Assembly (NCBI RefSeq): GCF_900167145.1 | Contig: NZ_FUWG01000012.1 | Span: 1-64,000, forward strand | Origin: Treponema porcinum | GTDB taxonomy: Bacteria; Spirochaetota; Spirochaetia; Treponematales; Treponemataceae | DNA: 64,000 nucleotides | Direction of reading: 5' to 3' | Shown here: in pieces, positions 34,648 to 43,884 of the stretch | Layout of the letters: each line of letters begins with the position of its first letter | How positions within the stretch are numbered: the stretch's first letter is position 1 | Position numbers and translations under genes: made by a program | The notes under the pieces: model-generated | What the model was told of the DNA's origin: nothing | What the model saw: only the letters and a program-made list of their open reading frames with translations | The model's database searches: none

Positions 34648-37152
34648 CTAGCGCTCCGGATTAAACGACACAGTTCTCAGAATATCGCCGAATACACCGG
34701 CAGCAGTAACGCCTGCACCGGCACCGTAACCACGAACCGTAAGCGGGATAGGCTGATAGCGCTCAGTGTAGAACACAAACGCATTCTCGCCGCCACGCAC
34801 GCCGTACAGCGGATCATCCTGACCGACTTCCATCATTCCTACGGAAACCTTACCGTCTTTAATGGAAGCTCCCATTCGAAGAACCTTGCCCTGTTTTTTC
34901 AGTGACTCGATTTTCTGCGCAAAATAGTCATCTACCTGCGGCAGTTTTTCAAGGAATTCTTCAACAGAGCCGGAAGAATCGAATGATTCCGGGAACACTT
35001 TATACATCGTAATGTCGTCAAGCTCAATGTCAAATCCGCTTTCACGGGCGATAATAAGGGCTTTTCTTGCAACGTCCATACCGTTAAGGTCATCGCGCGG
35101 ATCAGGCTCGGTATAGCGGAGCGACTTTGCCTCAAGAACTGCCTTGCTAAACGGAACACCCTCGTCAAGCTTACCGAAAATGTAGGAAAGCGAACCTGAC
35201 ATAATGCCATTAAAACTAACAAGTTTATCGCCAGACTTATACAGATTCTGAAGCGTATCAATAATCGGAAGGCCTGCGCCGACATTCGTTTCATACAAAA
35301 AGCGGCGGTGCATCTTGTTAGCAGTCCTGCGAAGTTCGTGATAGAACTCAATATTCTTTGAATTTGCACGCTTATTCGGCGTTGCAATGGACATTCCTGC
35401 GTTCAGAATGTCAAGATACCTGTCCGGCAAATCATAAGATGCAGTACAGTCAACAAAAACAGGATTAAGAGGTTTCTTTTCCTTTACGAATTTTATGATG
35501 TCATCAACATTCTCAGGTCCGAACTTGTACATCGGCTTTTTCATATCGTTGCGCCAATTAGAAAGATCAAGACCGTCCTCGCTCAAATTCATTCCGTCGA
35601 TTGTCGTTATTGCAAGAACCTTAACGTCTATATTCTGCTGCAGCAGCTTGTCGTGCTGCTGGTAAATCTGATCTATCATCGTTCCGCCGATAGTACCTGC
35701 ACCGAACGCAAATACCTCGATGGACTGCGCCGTATTGAAGAAAAAGCGGTGAACAACGCGAACGGCAGTATCTCCGCAGTCGCCGCCGATAACGCAGGAA
35801 ATACAACGTTCGGAACTTCCCTGTGCAATAGCAAGAATATTTATATCCTGACTTGAAAGCGCATTAAGGAATTTAGATGCAACGCCGCGGTTGGAAATCA
35901 TACCGTCACCGACGACAGAAACAATTGCACATCCGTGACGTACTTCAATTTCGTCAATGATTTTTTCGCGTATTTCAAGTTCAAATTCTTTTGATACGGC
36001 TTCGCTTACAGCTTCCGCCTCTGAATCGCGCACGCAGAATGAAATAGTATATTCGCTTGAAGACTGCGTAATGAGAAGAATAGAAGCGTTTGCACTTGAA
36101 ACTGCATTGAAAATACGGCTTGCAGTTCCTGTCCGTCCGCGCATTCCTGTTCCGCCTACAGAAATCATAGCGACTTTTTTAAGGCAGGAAATACCGCAGA
36201 TAGAAGATTTGCGGCGGCTTTCAAATGGCCCTTTTCCGATTCTCGTTCCGCGCGCAAGCGGATTGTGACTGTTCAAACTCCAAGCCTCAATACCTTTTGC
36301 CTGAAGCGGCGCGAGCGTCTTAGGGTGAAGAACCTTAGAACCGAAGAACGAAAGTTCCATCGCCTCTTCATAAGTCATATCGTCAACAACAATAGCATCT
36401 TTTACAACGCGCGGATCTGCCGTAAATACGCCGTCAACGTCAGTCCAGAATTCAACGCGCTTTACGCCTAGCGACGCGCCGAGAATGGCTGCCGAAAAAT
36501 CAGAGCCGTTCCGCCCCAAAAGTCCCATAACCGCGTTCTTGTGACCGCCGGAACCAGTCCAGGAACACACAAAGCCCGGGAACAAAAGAATACGAGTCTG
36601 TCCGTTTGCTTCTCCGTCACGGTACGGAAGGCACGCGTCCGCGCATCGTCCGTAGTCCGCTTCACCCTCTTTCTGACTTCCGGCGGTAAAAATAAACTTC
36701 CGCGAATCAAGCAGAAGAATGCTCTGACCTTTAGCGCGGAGTACATTCTCCATAATCGGGGAAGAAAGCAGTTCGCCCATTCCCATAATGCGGCAGTAAA
36801 CAGTATCAGGGCATTCACCGAATGAAAGACAGCCGGCAAGCAGTTTTTCAAGTTCAACAAAATTAGGTTCAAGAACCGCCATAACCTTGTCTGAATCAAA
36901 ACCTTTTACTTTTGATTCCAGGTCAAGACAGATTTCCTTATGAATTTTCTTTATGTCACAGACATAATCCGTCGAAGTGTTCCCTGTTGTGTACGCATCA
37001 ATAGCAGCCTGAAGGCTGTTGGAAACTCCCGCAACTGCGGAAACAACAACGCTGAGTCTGTCTTCCTTTGCACGACTGATAATAATGTCTGCCGAAGAAA
37101 GAATGCGGCTGGCATTCGCCATTGAAGTGCCGCCAAATTTTAAAGTAAGCAT
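34648..37152 (-). CDS. thrA: Bifunctional aspartate kinase / homoserine dehydrogenase
   Basis: The protein has 834 residues. Residues about 1-290 are the aspartokinase domain (KFGGTSMANASRIL, later EFWTDVDGVFTADPR). Residues 310-455 are two ACT domains for allosteric control. Residues 465-834 are homoserine dehydrogenase (FGAGTIGG, FVDCTASYDLPDRY, ETNVGAGLPIIDTL). It starts the route to threonine, methionine, lysine and diaminopimelate, and dapL at 21742 lies further down that route. The leader is about 40 nt with AGAGG. ilvN follows, so branched-chain and aspartate-family synthesis seem linked. Confidence 0.97.
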   Translation of the reverse strand: MLTLKFGGTSMANASRILSSADIIISRAKEDRLSVVVSAVAGVSNSLQAAIDAYTTGNTSTDYVCDIKKIHKEICLDLESKVKGFDSDKVMAVLEPNFVELEKLLAGCLSFGECPDTVYCRIMGMGELLSSPIMENVLRAKGQSILLLDSRKFIFTAGSQKEGEADYGRCADACLPYRDGEANGQTRILLFPGFVCSWTGSGGHKNAVMGLLGRNGSDFSAAILGASLGVKRVEFWTDVDGVFTADPRVVKDAIVVDDMTYEEAMELSFFGSKVLHPKTLAPLQAKGIEAWSLNSHNPLARGTRIGKGPFESRRKSSICGISCLKKVAMISVGGTGMRGRTGTASRIFNAVSSANASILLITQSSSEYTISFCVRDSEAEAVSEAVSKEFELEIREKIIDEIEVRHGCAIVSVVGDGMISNRGVASKFLNALSSQDINILAIAQGSSERCISCVIGGDCGDTAVRVVHRFFFNTAQSIEVFAFGAGTIGGTMIDQIYQQHDKLLQQNIDVKVLAITTIDGMNLSEDGLDLSNWRNDMKKPMYKFGPENVDDIIKFVKEKKPLNPVFVDCTASYDLPDRYLDILNAGMSIATPNKRANSKNIEFYHELRRTANKMHRRFLYETNVGAGLPIIDTLQNLYKSGDKLVSFNGIMSGSLSYIFGKLDEGVPFSKAVLEAKSLRYTEPDPRDDLNGMDVARKALIIARESGFDIELDDITMYKVFPESFDSSGSVEEFLEKLPQVDDYFAQKIESLKKQGKVLRMGASIKDGKVSVGMMEVGQDDPLYGVRGGENAFVFYTERYQPIPLTVRGYGAGAGVTAAGVFGDILRTVSFNPER

Positions 37153-37200
37153 AGAAAAATACCTCTTAGGAACACTGATTTTTTTGTTTTATTCTATTTT

Positions 37201-37229
37201 ATTCTATTGAAAACACTGAATAATTACAA
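37201..37229 (-). promoter_or_regulatory. thrA-ilvN promoter
   Basis: TTGTAA (complement of 37224-37229), 17 nt, TAGAAT (complement of 37201-37206). It gives a leader of about 40 nt that ends in AGAGG before the thrA ATG. A second partial -10 copy lies 11 nt downstream. Confidence 0.5.
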
Positions 37230-37231
37230 CA

Positions 37232-37267
37232 ATAAAAAAAGAAGGGAATGCAGGATTCCCTTCTTTC
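37232..37267 (-). terminator. Terminator of the nucleotidyltransferase gene
   Basis: GAAGGGAAT and ATTCCCTTC form a 9-bp stem with a 5-nt loop, followed on the minus strand by seven T. It separates the gene from the thrA promoter. Confidence 0.9.
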
Positions 37268-37288
37268 AAATGCGCCTGAACGGCGGTC

Positions 37289-38197
37289 TTATTTACTCCA
37301 GAGATTTTCCGGATAATAACCTTCGGAAATCTTCTTTGCAATTTCTTCTTTTACAATCGCCCTGTCTTCCGGATACGTCATACCGAACCATTTTTCAGAC
37401 GAAGTAAAGAATTTTATGATTCCTTCGTTATTCCTGATAATATCGCTTGCGGCAACAGGAAGCAGCGCCTCCGCCTTCTCCGCAGAAACATTCTGGGAAA
37501 TAAAATCGTCCCAATACGAATGGAAACGCTCGAACGCTTTAAGGCTGAATCCAAACAGATTCATACTGACCCATTCTTTTCCGGTAAGTTCAACTTTTTT
37601 GTCAGGCCATTCGCTTATAATCTTGTCGCCTTCGTAGTAAATCTTAAGGTTTTCTACGATAGATTCAAGCTTATTATCCTTTACGGTGCAGACGCCGCGG
37701 CTTACTGAACCGCTGCGACTCATCGTCTTTTCAAGAACATAGCCCACCATTGAATGTTCAGGAGAATAAGCGTCCATCTCTGAGAGATATTTTCCAAGAA
37801 TTTCAAACGCCTCGCGTCCGTAGTAATCATCGGAATTGATGACGGCAAACGGAGTCTTTACGGCTTTTTCCGCGCAAAGAACGGCGTGTGCAGTTCCCCA
37901 AGGTTTTGTTCTTGCGGAAGAAAGGCGTATCTGCTCGTCAGAAAGAAGGCTCTCGTGTGACTGAAACACATATTCCGCATCAAAATTGCGCGCTACACGG
38001 TCGAACAGCCGTTCACGGAAATCCTTTTCAATATCTTTGCGGATAATATATACGACCTTTCCAAAGCCGCTTTTCTGCGCATCATACGCGGCAAAATCAA
38101 GAAGGCACTCACCGTTTTTTCCTACGCTGTCAATTTGCTTCACTCCGCCGTAACGACTTCCCATTCCGGCAGCAAGAACTAATAGTGTTGGTTTCAT
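37289..38197 (-). CDS. Sugar nucleotidyltransferase family protein
   Basis: This 302-residue cytoplasmic protein has the nucleotide-binding motif LVLAAGMGSRYGGVKQ at the N terminus and a metal/sugar motif at VINSDDYYGREAF. It belongs to the NDP-sugar pyrophosphorylase superfamily. The exact sugar is not clear; the GSRYGG variant differs from classical GalU and RmlA (GxGTRL). A strong GGAGGG site precedes the ATG. A 140-nt stretch before it, after deoD, holds a GGCG-GAAA-CGCC hairpin and may be a structured leader. It lies downstream of deoD on the same strand. Confidence 0.8.
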   Translation of the reverse strand: MKPTLLVLAAGMGSRYGGVKQIDSVGKNGECLLDFAAYDAQKSGFGKVVYIIRKDIEKDFRERLFDRVARNFDAEYVFQSHESLLSDEQIRLSSARTKPWGTAHAVLCAEKAVKTPFAVINSDDYYGREAFEILGKYLSEMDAYSPEHSMVGYVLEKTMSRSGSVSRGVCTVKDNKLESIVENLKIYYEGDKIISEWPDKKVELTGKEWVSMNLFGFSLKAFERFHSYWDDFISQNVSAEKAEALLPVAASDIIRNNEGIIKFFTSSEKWFGMTYPEDRAIVKEEIAKKISEGYYPENLWSK

Positions 38198-38336
38198 TCA
38201 ACACCCTCCAAAAAAATAATTGTTCCATAAAAGAATTGATACCCGACCGGTATAAAACACAAGGATGGCGTTTCCGCCCCGGTTTCACATCCAGCTTCAG
38301 GGTGAAAGCCGAATGTTTTAAAATCGGTCTTTCATT

Positions 38337-39038
38337 CTACTGAATAATCGTTTCAAGGGCAAGAATCATCATATTCTTGAATGAAGTCTGCCGTTCTTCC
38401 GCCGTAGTTTCCTCGCCGGTCAAAATCTGATTGCTGACAGTAAAGATGGAAAGCGCCTTTCGCCGGAATTTTGCCGCAAGCGTAAAAAGTTCTGCGCTTT
38501 CCATTTCCGCTCCAAGAACGCCGTATTCCGCCCACAGCCGCCAGGTTTCGTTGTCATCGTAAAACAAATCACCCGAAACAACAGGTCCTACTACAGCAGG
38601 AATTCCCAGTTCCTTTGATTTGTTATATGCAGTATACAAAAGTTCAAAATCAGCGCTCGGAGCATAGTGCATTGAGCCGAACCGCTGGTTTATCAGCGAA
38701 GAATCAGAGCAGGCGGCATTTGCAATAATCGTATCGCGGCATTTCAGTTCTTTCTGAATTGCGCCGATTGTTCCGATGCGGATTGCTTTCTGCACGCCGT
38801 AAAAACGGAAAAGTTCGTTCACGTAAATGGAAAGAGACGGCTGTCCCATTCCTGTTCCCTGAACGGAAACCCGGACGCCTTTATACGTACCGGTAAAACC
38901 GAACATTCCGCGGACTTCGTTATAGCAGGCAGGATTTTCCAGAAAATGCTCCGCAATGAACTTTGCCCTAAGCGGATCTCCCGGAAGCAGCACCCTGTCT
39001 GCAACAGCTCCTTCCGGCGCGTTAATATGTGTACTCAT
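38337..39038 (-). CDS. deoD: Purine nucleoside phosphorylase, DeoD type
   Basis: The start [30 protein letters not shown] is the family norm. The protein has 233 residues. Further motifs are [27 protein letters not shown], and the ligand site with [14 protein letters not shown]. It splits purine (deoxy)nucleosides with phosphate for salvage. There is no ribosome binding site: a perfect TATAAT lies 7 nt before the ATG. Confidence 0.95.
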   Translation of the reverse strand: MSTHINAPEGAVADRVLLPGDPLRAKFIAEHFLENPACYNEVRGMFGFTGTYKGVRVSVQGTGMGQPSLSIYVNELFRFYGVQKAIRIGTIGAIQKELKCRDTIIANAACSDSSLINQRFGSMHYAPSADFELLYTAYNKSKELGIPAVVGPVVSGDLFYDDNETWRLWAEYGVLGAEMESAELFTLAAKFRRKALSIFTVSNQILTGEETTAEERQTSFKNMMILALETIIQ

Positions 39039-39045
39039 ACGTAGG

Positions 39046-39074
39046 ATTATACCATTAGAATGTGGAAAAGACAA
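39046..39074 (-). promoter_or_regulatory. deoD promoter, predicted leaderless
   Basis: TTGTCT (complement of 39069-39074), 17 nt, TATAAT (complement of 39046-39051). The -10 ends 7 nt before the ATG. Confidence 0.65.
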
Positions 39075-39229
39075 ACCGAAAGGTTTTGGAGAAAAAACTG
39101 ATTAGAGAAAGAAGAAAAAAAAAGCCGTCTTTCAAAAACTGCCACTCCTCCGTGCCATTCATTATTTTTACTGAATTTCTAAAAAATAAGTAAAGATTTT
39201 CTGACTTTAGGACGATACTTTAAATACCG

Positions 39230-39306
39230 GGGGCATTTTCCCCTCCCACCCATGCCTTCGGTTGCCTGATGGGCATTGGCACGGTTCCTACCGTGCCTTT
39301 TTTTTT
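39230..39306 (+). ncRNA. Candidate small RNA with three hairpins and its own terminator
   Basis: In the 341-nt gap between divergent deoD and the PBP gene, the plus strand holds GGGG-7-CCCC, then CCCAT...ATGGG, then a classical terminator (GGCACGG 39278-39284, CCGTGCC 39291-39297, nine T to 39306). No plus-strand gene lies upstream to use this terminator. It ends 37 nt before the PBP promoter. A possible -10 (GATACT near 39210) is weak. No match to 4.5S RNA, tmRNA or 6S RNA was recognised. The remaining part of the gap (39075-39205) holds nothing I can name. Confidence 0.4.
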
Positions 39307-39342
39307 GCACGGTACGTTTGTTGATGCACGGCGCGTCCAACG

Positions 39343-39371
39343 TTGACAAAACACGGCTATTTTCTTATTCT
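39343..39371 (+). promoter_or_regulatory. Promoter of the PBP gene, predicted leaderless
   Basis: A perfect TTGACA (39343-39348), 17 nt, TATTCT (39366-39371). The -10 ends 8 nt before the ATG at 39380. No Shine-Dalgarno is present. Confidence 0.7.
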
Positions 39372-39379
39372 AGCATTAT

Positions 39380-41926
39380 ATGGAAAAAATCAGAAAGTCA
39401 ACGGTCATTTTGTTCAGTATTCTTTTTTTTGCTGCTGCATTCATGGGGTCTTTTCTTGGATGGGGACTTTCAGAAACCCAAAACATAAAAAATTCAGAAT
39501 TCATTACTACGTTCGATACAGCACTGCCGACAAAACTGCTTGACATAAACGGCGAACTCATCACCGAATTCGCCTCTGACGAAAAACGCGAAATAATCAG
39601 CCTGAACAAGCTCCCGCCTCATATGATAGACGCGCTGCTTACCAGGGAAGACAGAATTTTCTACTCGCACAAGGGATTCAGTTTTAAGGCCGTTATGCGT
39701 GCCGTCGTAGGAAAACTTACAGGACGCTCGCTCGGCGGCGGTTCTACCCTTACCCAGCAGATTGCAGGAACCCTTTACTGTGACCGTACGGAAATGTCGA
39801 TTATGCGTAAAATCAAGGAACTCTGGTGGGCAATCCAGATGGAACGCCGCTATTCAAAGAACGAAATCCTTGAACTTTACCTGAACAAAATATATTTCGG
39901 TGGCGGAACATACGGCGTAAACGCGGCTTCAAAATACTATTTCGGACACAGCGCGGAAGAAATTACGCCGGCAGAAGCGGCAATTCTTGTAATCCAGCTT
40001 TCAAATCCAGCATTCTACAATCCGTTTGACCACCCGAACCGCGCAATGGAACGCCAGAAAGACGTACTTAGCGCAATGGTAAAGGCAGGCTACATTACGC
40101 AGGCTGAATCCGACGAATCGTTTGACAATTTCTGGGCAGATTTTGACTACACAAGAACAAGCTCTTCCGCATACCTTATGCGCGACGACAAAGCGCCGTG
40201 GTTCAGCGAATACGTCCGCCGCGAACTCGGAAACTTAATCTACGGTTCACAGAGCATTTACACAAGCGGCTTTACGGTAAACACGACGCTCAACCTGTCG
40301 CACCAGCTTGCGGCTCAGGAAGTAATGGACAAATACATAAAAGAAGGAAATTTACGCTATCAGAAGGAACACTCTAGCCGCTCCGATATGGCATTCAACA
40401 CATACATTCCTATGACGGAACTGATTGCGCTCCTTTTCAACCTGCCTGGCATAAAAGTAAGCGAACAGCGCACGGAAGCAGTGGCAAACGCAACCTACCT
40501 TAATGAAGTAAATCCTGTGCTTGATATATTCTCCCTTATGTGCGGACTTGATAACCTTAAAGTGTCCGTCATAAACAGGGCGAACGCAAAGACTAAAAAA
40601 GAGAACGAAAAAACTACAATAGAAGGAACGATGATTTCGCTGGAGAACGAAACCGGCTATATAACGGCTCTTGTCGGCGGAAGCAAATTTGACCAGGAAA
40701 ACCAGTTTATCCGCGCAACGCAGGCAAAACTTCAGCCTGGTTCTACGTTCAAGCCGCTGTACTACACTGAAGCAATCAACTCCAGAAAATTCACGCCGAC
40801 TTCCATTATTTCCGATACGCCGGTCGTATTCCACACGGCAGACGGAAAACCGTACATTCCGCAGAATTTCCGCGGCGAATGGATTGGAAACGTTCCTCTT
40901 TACTACGCGCTCATTCACTCAATGAACGTTCCGTCTCTTAAAGTTCTTGACGGAATCGGCTTTGAGGCAGCAATAAACCGCGCCGTTTCCCTGCTAGGAA
41001 TTACAAAAGAGGAACTTCCAACGCGCGGATTTGTGCCGGGCTACCCTATTGGTCTTGGAGTATGTTCCGTACGTCCTGTGGAACTTGCGCGCGCATACTC
41101 CGTAATTGCCTCCGGCGGAAAAGCCGTTACTCCAATGGCAATCAGGACAGTCGAGGACAGAAACGGAAACGTAATTCTGAACCCGGAACGCGACATCCGC
41201 CAGGCACAGCAGGCTAAGGGTGAAGCCGCGCAGATTATTTCTCCGCAGACGGCATTTGTAATGACAAAACTGCTTGAGCAGACCGTTCAGTCAGGAACGC
41301 TTGGCGCACAGAGCTGGAAATTTACATACCGCAACGACAATGGCGTAAAATACACGATGCCAGCAGCAGGAAAAACAGGAACTACGCAGAACTGGGCAGA
41401 TGCCTGGACATCAGGCTTTACGCCGTACTACACCTCAACGTTCTGGTTCGGATTTGACCGTCCAGGACAGTCGCTTGGTCTTAAAATAACGGGTGCAACG
41501 CTTGCCGGATATGCATGGGGTGATTATATGCGCGAAATCCACAGAAACCTTCTTGTAAAGGACTTTCCGCAGCCACTTGAAGGCGTAATTCAGGCAACAG
41601 TCTGCGCAACGACAGGAAAAATACCAACTCCGGCGTGTGACGGTCATCTTACAACGCAATGGTACTTGCAGGGAACGCAGCCGACTGAAATCTGCAACGT
41701 TCATTCAGGTTCATCAACGTCCGGGCTTTCAATTGCGCGGCTTAAAACCGAACTGTATAAATCAGGTCAGCATCTTACGGAAAAAATTGATTCAACTCCA
41801 CTGAAACTAAATCTTGACTTTTTGAAATCAGGATATGTATATTCAGAAGAGAAGGAAATTGAAGAACCGAAAAGCACCGTGCAGGAAGAACAGACGATGC
41901 CGGACTACAATTATCTTATGGAATAG
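39380..41926 (+). CDS. Class A penicillin-binding protein (PBP1A type)
   Basis: The protein has 848 residues. One membrane anchor (about 8-28) is followed by the glycosyltransferase domain (about 60-245) with EDRIFYSHKGFS, GGSTLTQQ and the IYFGGGTYGV region. The transpeptidase domain has the active Ser in the motif RATQAKLQPGSTFKPLYY-like STFK (about 455), a middle SMN motif (HSMNVPS) and KTGTT (about 665). It polymerises and crosslinks peptidoglycan in the periplasm. The start is fixed by the promoter just upstream. A ParB-like gene follows after 99 nt. Confidence 0.95.
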   Translation: MEKIRKSTVILFSILFFAAAFMGSFLGWGLSETQNIKNSEFITTFDTALPTKLLDINGELITEFASDEKREIISLNKLPPHMIDALLTREDRIFYSHKGFSFKAVMRAVVGKLTGRSLGGGSTLTQQIAGTLYCDRTEMSIMRKIKELWWAIQMERRYSKNEILELYLNKIYFGGGTYGVNAASKYYFGHSAEEITPAEAAILVIQLSNPAFYNPFDHPNRAMERQKDVLSAMVKAGYITQAESDESFDNFWADFDYTRTSSSAYLMRDDKAPWFSEYVRRELGNLIYGSQSIYTSGFTVNTTLNLSHQLAAQEVMDKYIKEGNLRYQKEHSSRSDMAFNTYIPMTELIALLFNLPGIKVSEQRTEAVANATYLNEVNPVLDIFSLMCGLDNLKVSVINRANAKTKKENEKTTIEGTMISLENETGYITALVGGSKFDQENQFIRATQAKLQPGSTFKPLYYTEAINSRKFTPTSIISDTPVVFHTADGKPYIPQNFRGEWIGNVPLYYALIHSMNVPSLKVLDGIGFEAAINRAVSLLGITKEELPTRGFVPGYPIGLGVCSVRPVELARAYSVIASGGKAVTPMAIRTVEDRNGNVILNPERDIRQAQQAKGEAAQIISPQTAFVMTKLLEQTVQSGTLGAQSWKFTYRNDNGVKYTMPAAGKTGTTQNWADAWTSGFTPYYTSTFWFGFDRPGQSLGLKITGATLAGYAWGDYMREIHRNLLVKDFPQPLEGVIQATVCATTGKIPTPACDGHLTTQWYLQGTQPTEICNVHSGSSTSGLSIARLKTELYKSGQHLTEKIDSTPLKLNLDFLKSGYVYSEEKEIEEPKSTVQEEQTMPDYNYLME

Positions 41927-42025
41927 AATGAGTGCGCCAGCCCGGACAAAAATACGTTTCCTGGGAACAGAATTTTTCTGCGGCGTGCAATTTTTAGTCT
42001 TAGCCTGACAGTTTTAAGGAAACAG

Positions 42026-42424
42026 ATGCTTGTAAATATTGATGACATTAAAATAAAAAAAAGAGTGCGTAAAGATTTGGGCGATTTGGACGCTCTTAAA
42101 AACAGTCTCAGGACATACGGACTTTTAAATCCGATTACCATTACGCGCGACTACGAACTTATTGCCGGAGAACGTCGGCTTCAGGCGGCAAAGGCGCTCG
42201 GCTGGACAAACATAAATGCCGTCGTTATGGACAATATGAACGCAGTCGAACAGCTTGAAATGGAAATCGAAGAAAACAACCAGCGCAAGGAATTCACCAG
42301 CGAAGAACTGCTTGAAGGCTACAAACGGCTTGAAAAACTGCGTAATCCTTCCGTCTGGATGAAAATAGCCGGACTATTCAAACGGTTTTTCAACTGGATA
42401 AAAAATCTTTTTTCTAAAAAATAA
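42026..42424 (+). CDS. Small ParB/Srx-type nuclease-domain protein
   Basis: The protein has 132 residues. Residues about 1-85 match the ParB N-terminal domain (LDALKNSLRTYGLLNPITI, AGERRLQAAKALGW, EENNQRKEFT). There is no central HTH domain. The C-terminal 30 residues are instead very basic and amphipathic (MKIAGLFKRFFNWIKNLFSK), so the protein may attach to membrane. AAGGA precedes the ATG. It likely belongs to one operon with the PBP gene. It is too short to be the chromosome-partition ParB. Confidence 0.8.
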   Translation: MLVNIDDIKIKKRVRKDLGDLDALKNSLRTYGLLNPITITRDYELIAGERRLQAAKALGWTNINAVVMDNMNAVEQLEMEIEENNQRKEFTSEELLEGYKRLEKLRNPSVWMKIAGLFKRFFNWIKNLFSKK

Positions 42425-42456
42425 AAAGGCTGTCCAAAAAAAAGAAAGGACAGCCA
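42421..42456 (-). terminator. tyrS terminator
   Basis: GGCTGTCC (42428-42435) and GGACAGCC (42448-42455) form an 8-bp stem. On the minus strand the T run is complement of 42423-42427 and beyond. Confidence 0.88.
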
Positions 42457-42478
42457 TGCAATTTGCTTTTTCGACTAT

Positions 42479-43717
42479 TTATTTTACTTCACCGATAAAA
42501 TACTTTTTCTTACCGCGACGGAAAATCAGAATTTCTCCGCCAAGAGCCATATCTTTCGTAATTAAAGCCGTTTCATCGCTTACAGGCTTACCGTTTACGC
42601 TGATGGCATTTGCCTTAAGAAAATCACGCGCCTCACGCTTTGAAGAAGCAATCTTGTTGTTTACAAGAACGTCGATTAACGGCTCATTTTTTTCAAACGG
42701 GAACGACGGAACGCCTTTCATACCGGCTTTTATGTCCTGTACGCTAAGACCGCTGAAATCTCCGGCAAAAAGTTTCTGGCTTACAAGAACGGCATTGTCA
42801 GCCTCGTCCTTTCCGTGAATGTCTTTTACGACTTCCCACGCAAGAGTCTTCTGCGCAATGCGCGTTTCTGGAGCCACCTGCTGCTGAGCGTATACGTCTT
42901 CAATTTGCTCCTTAGAAAGGAACGTAAACACCTTAAGATACTCAAGGACTTTTGAATCGTCCGCATTTATAAGATACTGATAGATTTCATAGGCAGACGT
43001 CTTGTTTTTGTCAAGCCACAGCGCATTTCCCTCGGACTTGCCGAATTTCTTGCCGGTCGGATCAAGAATAAGCGGCATTGTAAACGCATACGCAGTCTTA
43101 TCAAGAACCTTGCGGATCAAGTCTACGCCGGTAGTGATATTTCCCCACTGGTCGCTTCCTGCTACCTGCATAATGCATTTTTTTGTCTGATACAGATGCA
43201 GAAAGTCATAACCTTGCATCAGCATATAGGAAAATTCCGCAAAAGTAATTCCTGTTTCAAGACGGCGGCGGATAATATCTTTATCAAGCATATAGTTTAC
43301 GTTGATATACTTTCCGATGTCACGAAGGAAATTCAGGAAAGTATAGTCCTTCATCCAGTCGTAATTATCAACAAGTTCAGCCTTTCCGTCGATAAGGCGG
43401 TCAATCTGATTGTGAATGCTCTGAATGTTGTGGTTCACGGTTTCTTCAGAGATTATTTCACGCTCCGCAGTAGGGCGCGGATCTCCGATTCTTCCTGTTG
43501 CACCGCCACACAAAAGCACAGGATGATGACCGGCATTTGCAAGGCGTTTTGCCATACATAAAGATGAATAATGACCTAAATGGAGCGAATCTGCCGTAGG
43601 GTCTGTTCCCCAGTAAAAACTGAACGGAGAGCCGTCCAGCACTTTCTGTAAATCACTTTCTTCACCGGCAATATCCTTGATAAGCCCGCGCCATTTCAAA
43701 TCCTCAAACAATGTCAT
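42479..43717 (-). CDS. tyrS: Tyrosyl-tRNA synthetase
   Basis: This 412-residue class I enzyme has the HIGH-type motif HLGHY near residue 46 and the KMSKS-type motif KFGKSEG near 225. The C terminus (about 350-412) is an S4 RNA-binding domain (SSKREARDFLKANAISVNG). It charges tRNA-Tyr. AAGGA precedes the ATG, with a leader of about 45 nt. Confidence 0.97.
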   Translation of the reverse strand: MTLFEDLKWRGLIKDIAGEESDLQKVLDGSPFSFYWGTDPTADSLHLGHYSSLCMAKRLANAGHHPVLLCGGATGRIGDPRPTAEREIISEETVNHNIQSIHNQIDRLIDGKAELVDNYDWMKDYTFLNFLRDIGKYINVNYMLDKDIIRRRLETGITFAEFSYMLMQGYDFLHLYQTKKCIMQVAGSDQWGNITTGVDLIRKVLDKTAYAFTMPLILDPTGKKFGKSEGNALWLDKNKTSAYEIYQYLINADDSKVLEYLKVFTFLSKEQIEDVYAQQQVAPETRIAQKTLAWEVVKDIHGKDEADNAVLVSQKLFAGDFSGLSVQDIKAGMKGVPSFPFEKNEPLIDVLVNNKIASSKREARDFLKANAISVNGKPVSDETALITKDMALGGEILIFRRGKKKYFIGEVK

Positions 43718-43769
43718 CTGTCAGTTCCTTTTCAGTTACAAATCTGAATTACACGTAGTTGTGTTGATT

Positions 43770-43798
43770 ATTATAGAAGATATGACATTCATTTTCAA
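43770..43798 (-). promoter_or_regulatory. tyrS promoter
   Basis: TTGAAA (complement of 43793-43798), 17 nt, TATAAT (complement of 43770-43775). The leader is about 45 nt and includes a ribosome binding site, a useful contrast to the leaderless promoters. Confidence 0.65.
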
Positions 43799-43884
43799 CA
43801 ACACGTAATCTATCTAGCGCAGTAATCTTGTACGCTGCCACCCTACGCTTTATTTTATCTGCATTTTAGAATAAAATAACGGAT

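Noticed and set aside
39236..39306. 4.5S (SRP) RNA, 6S RNA or tmRNA
   Set aside because: The conserved SRP loop motif, the tmRNA tRNA-like ends and the long 6S hairpin are absent, and the segment is too short.
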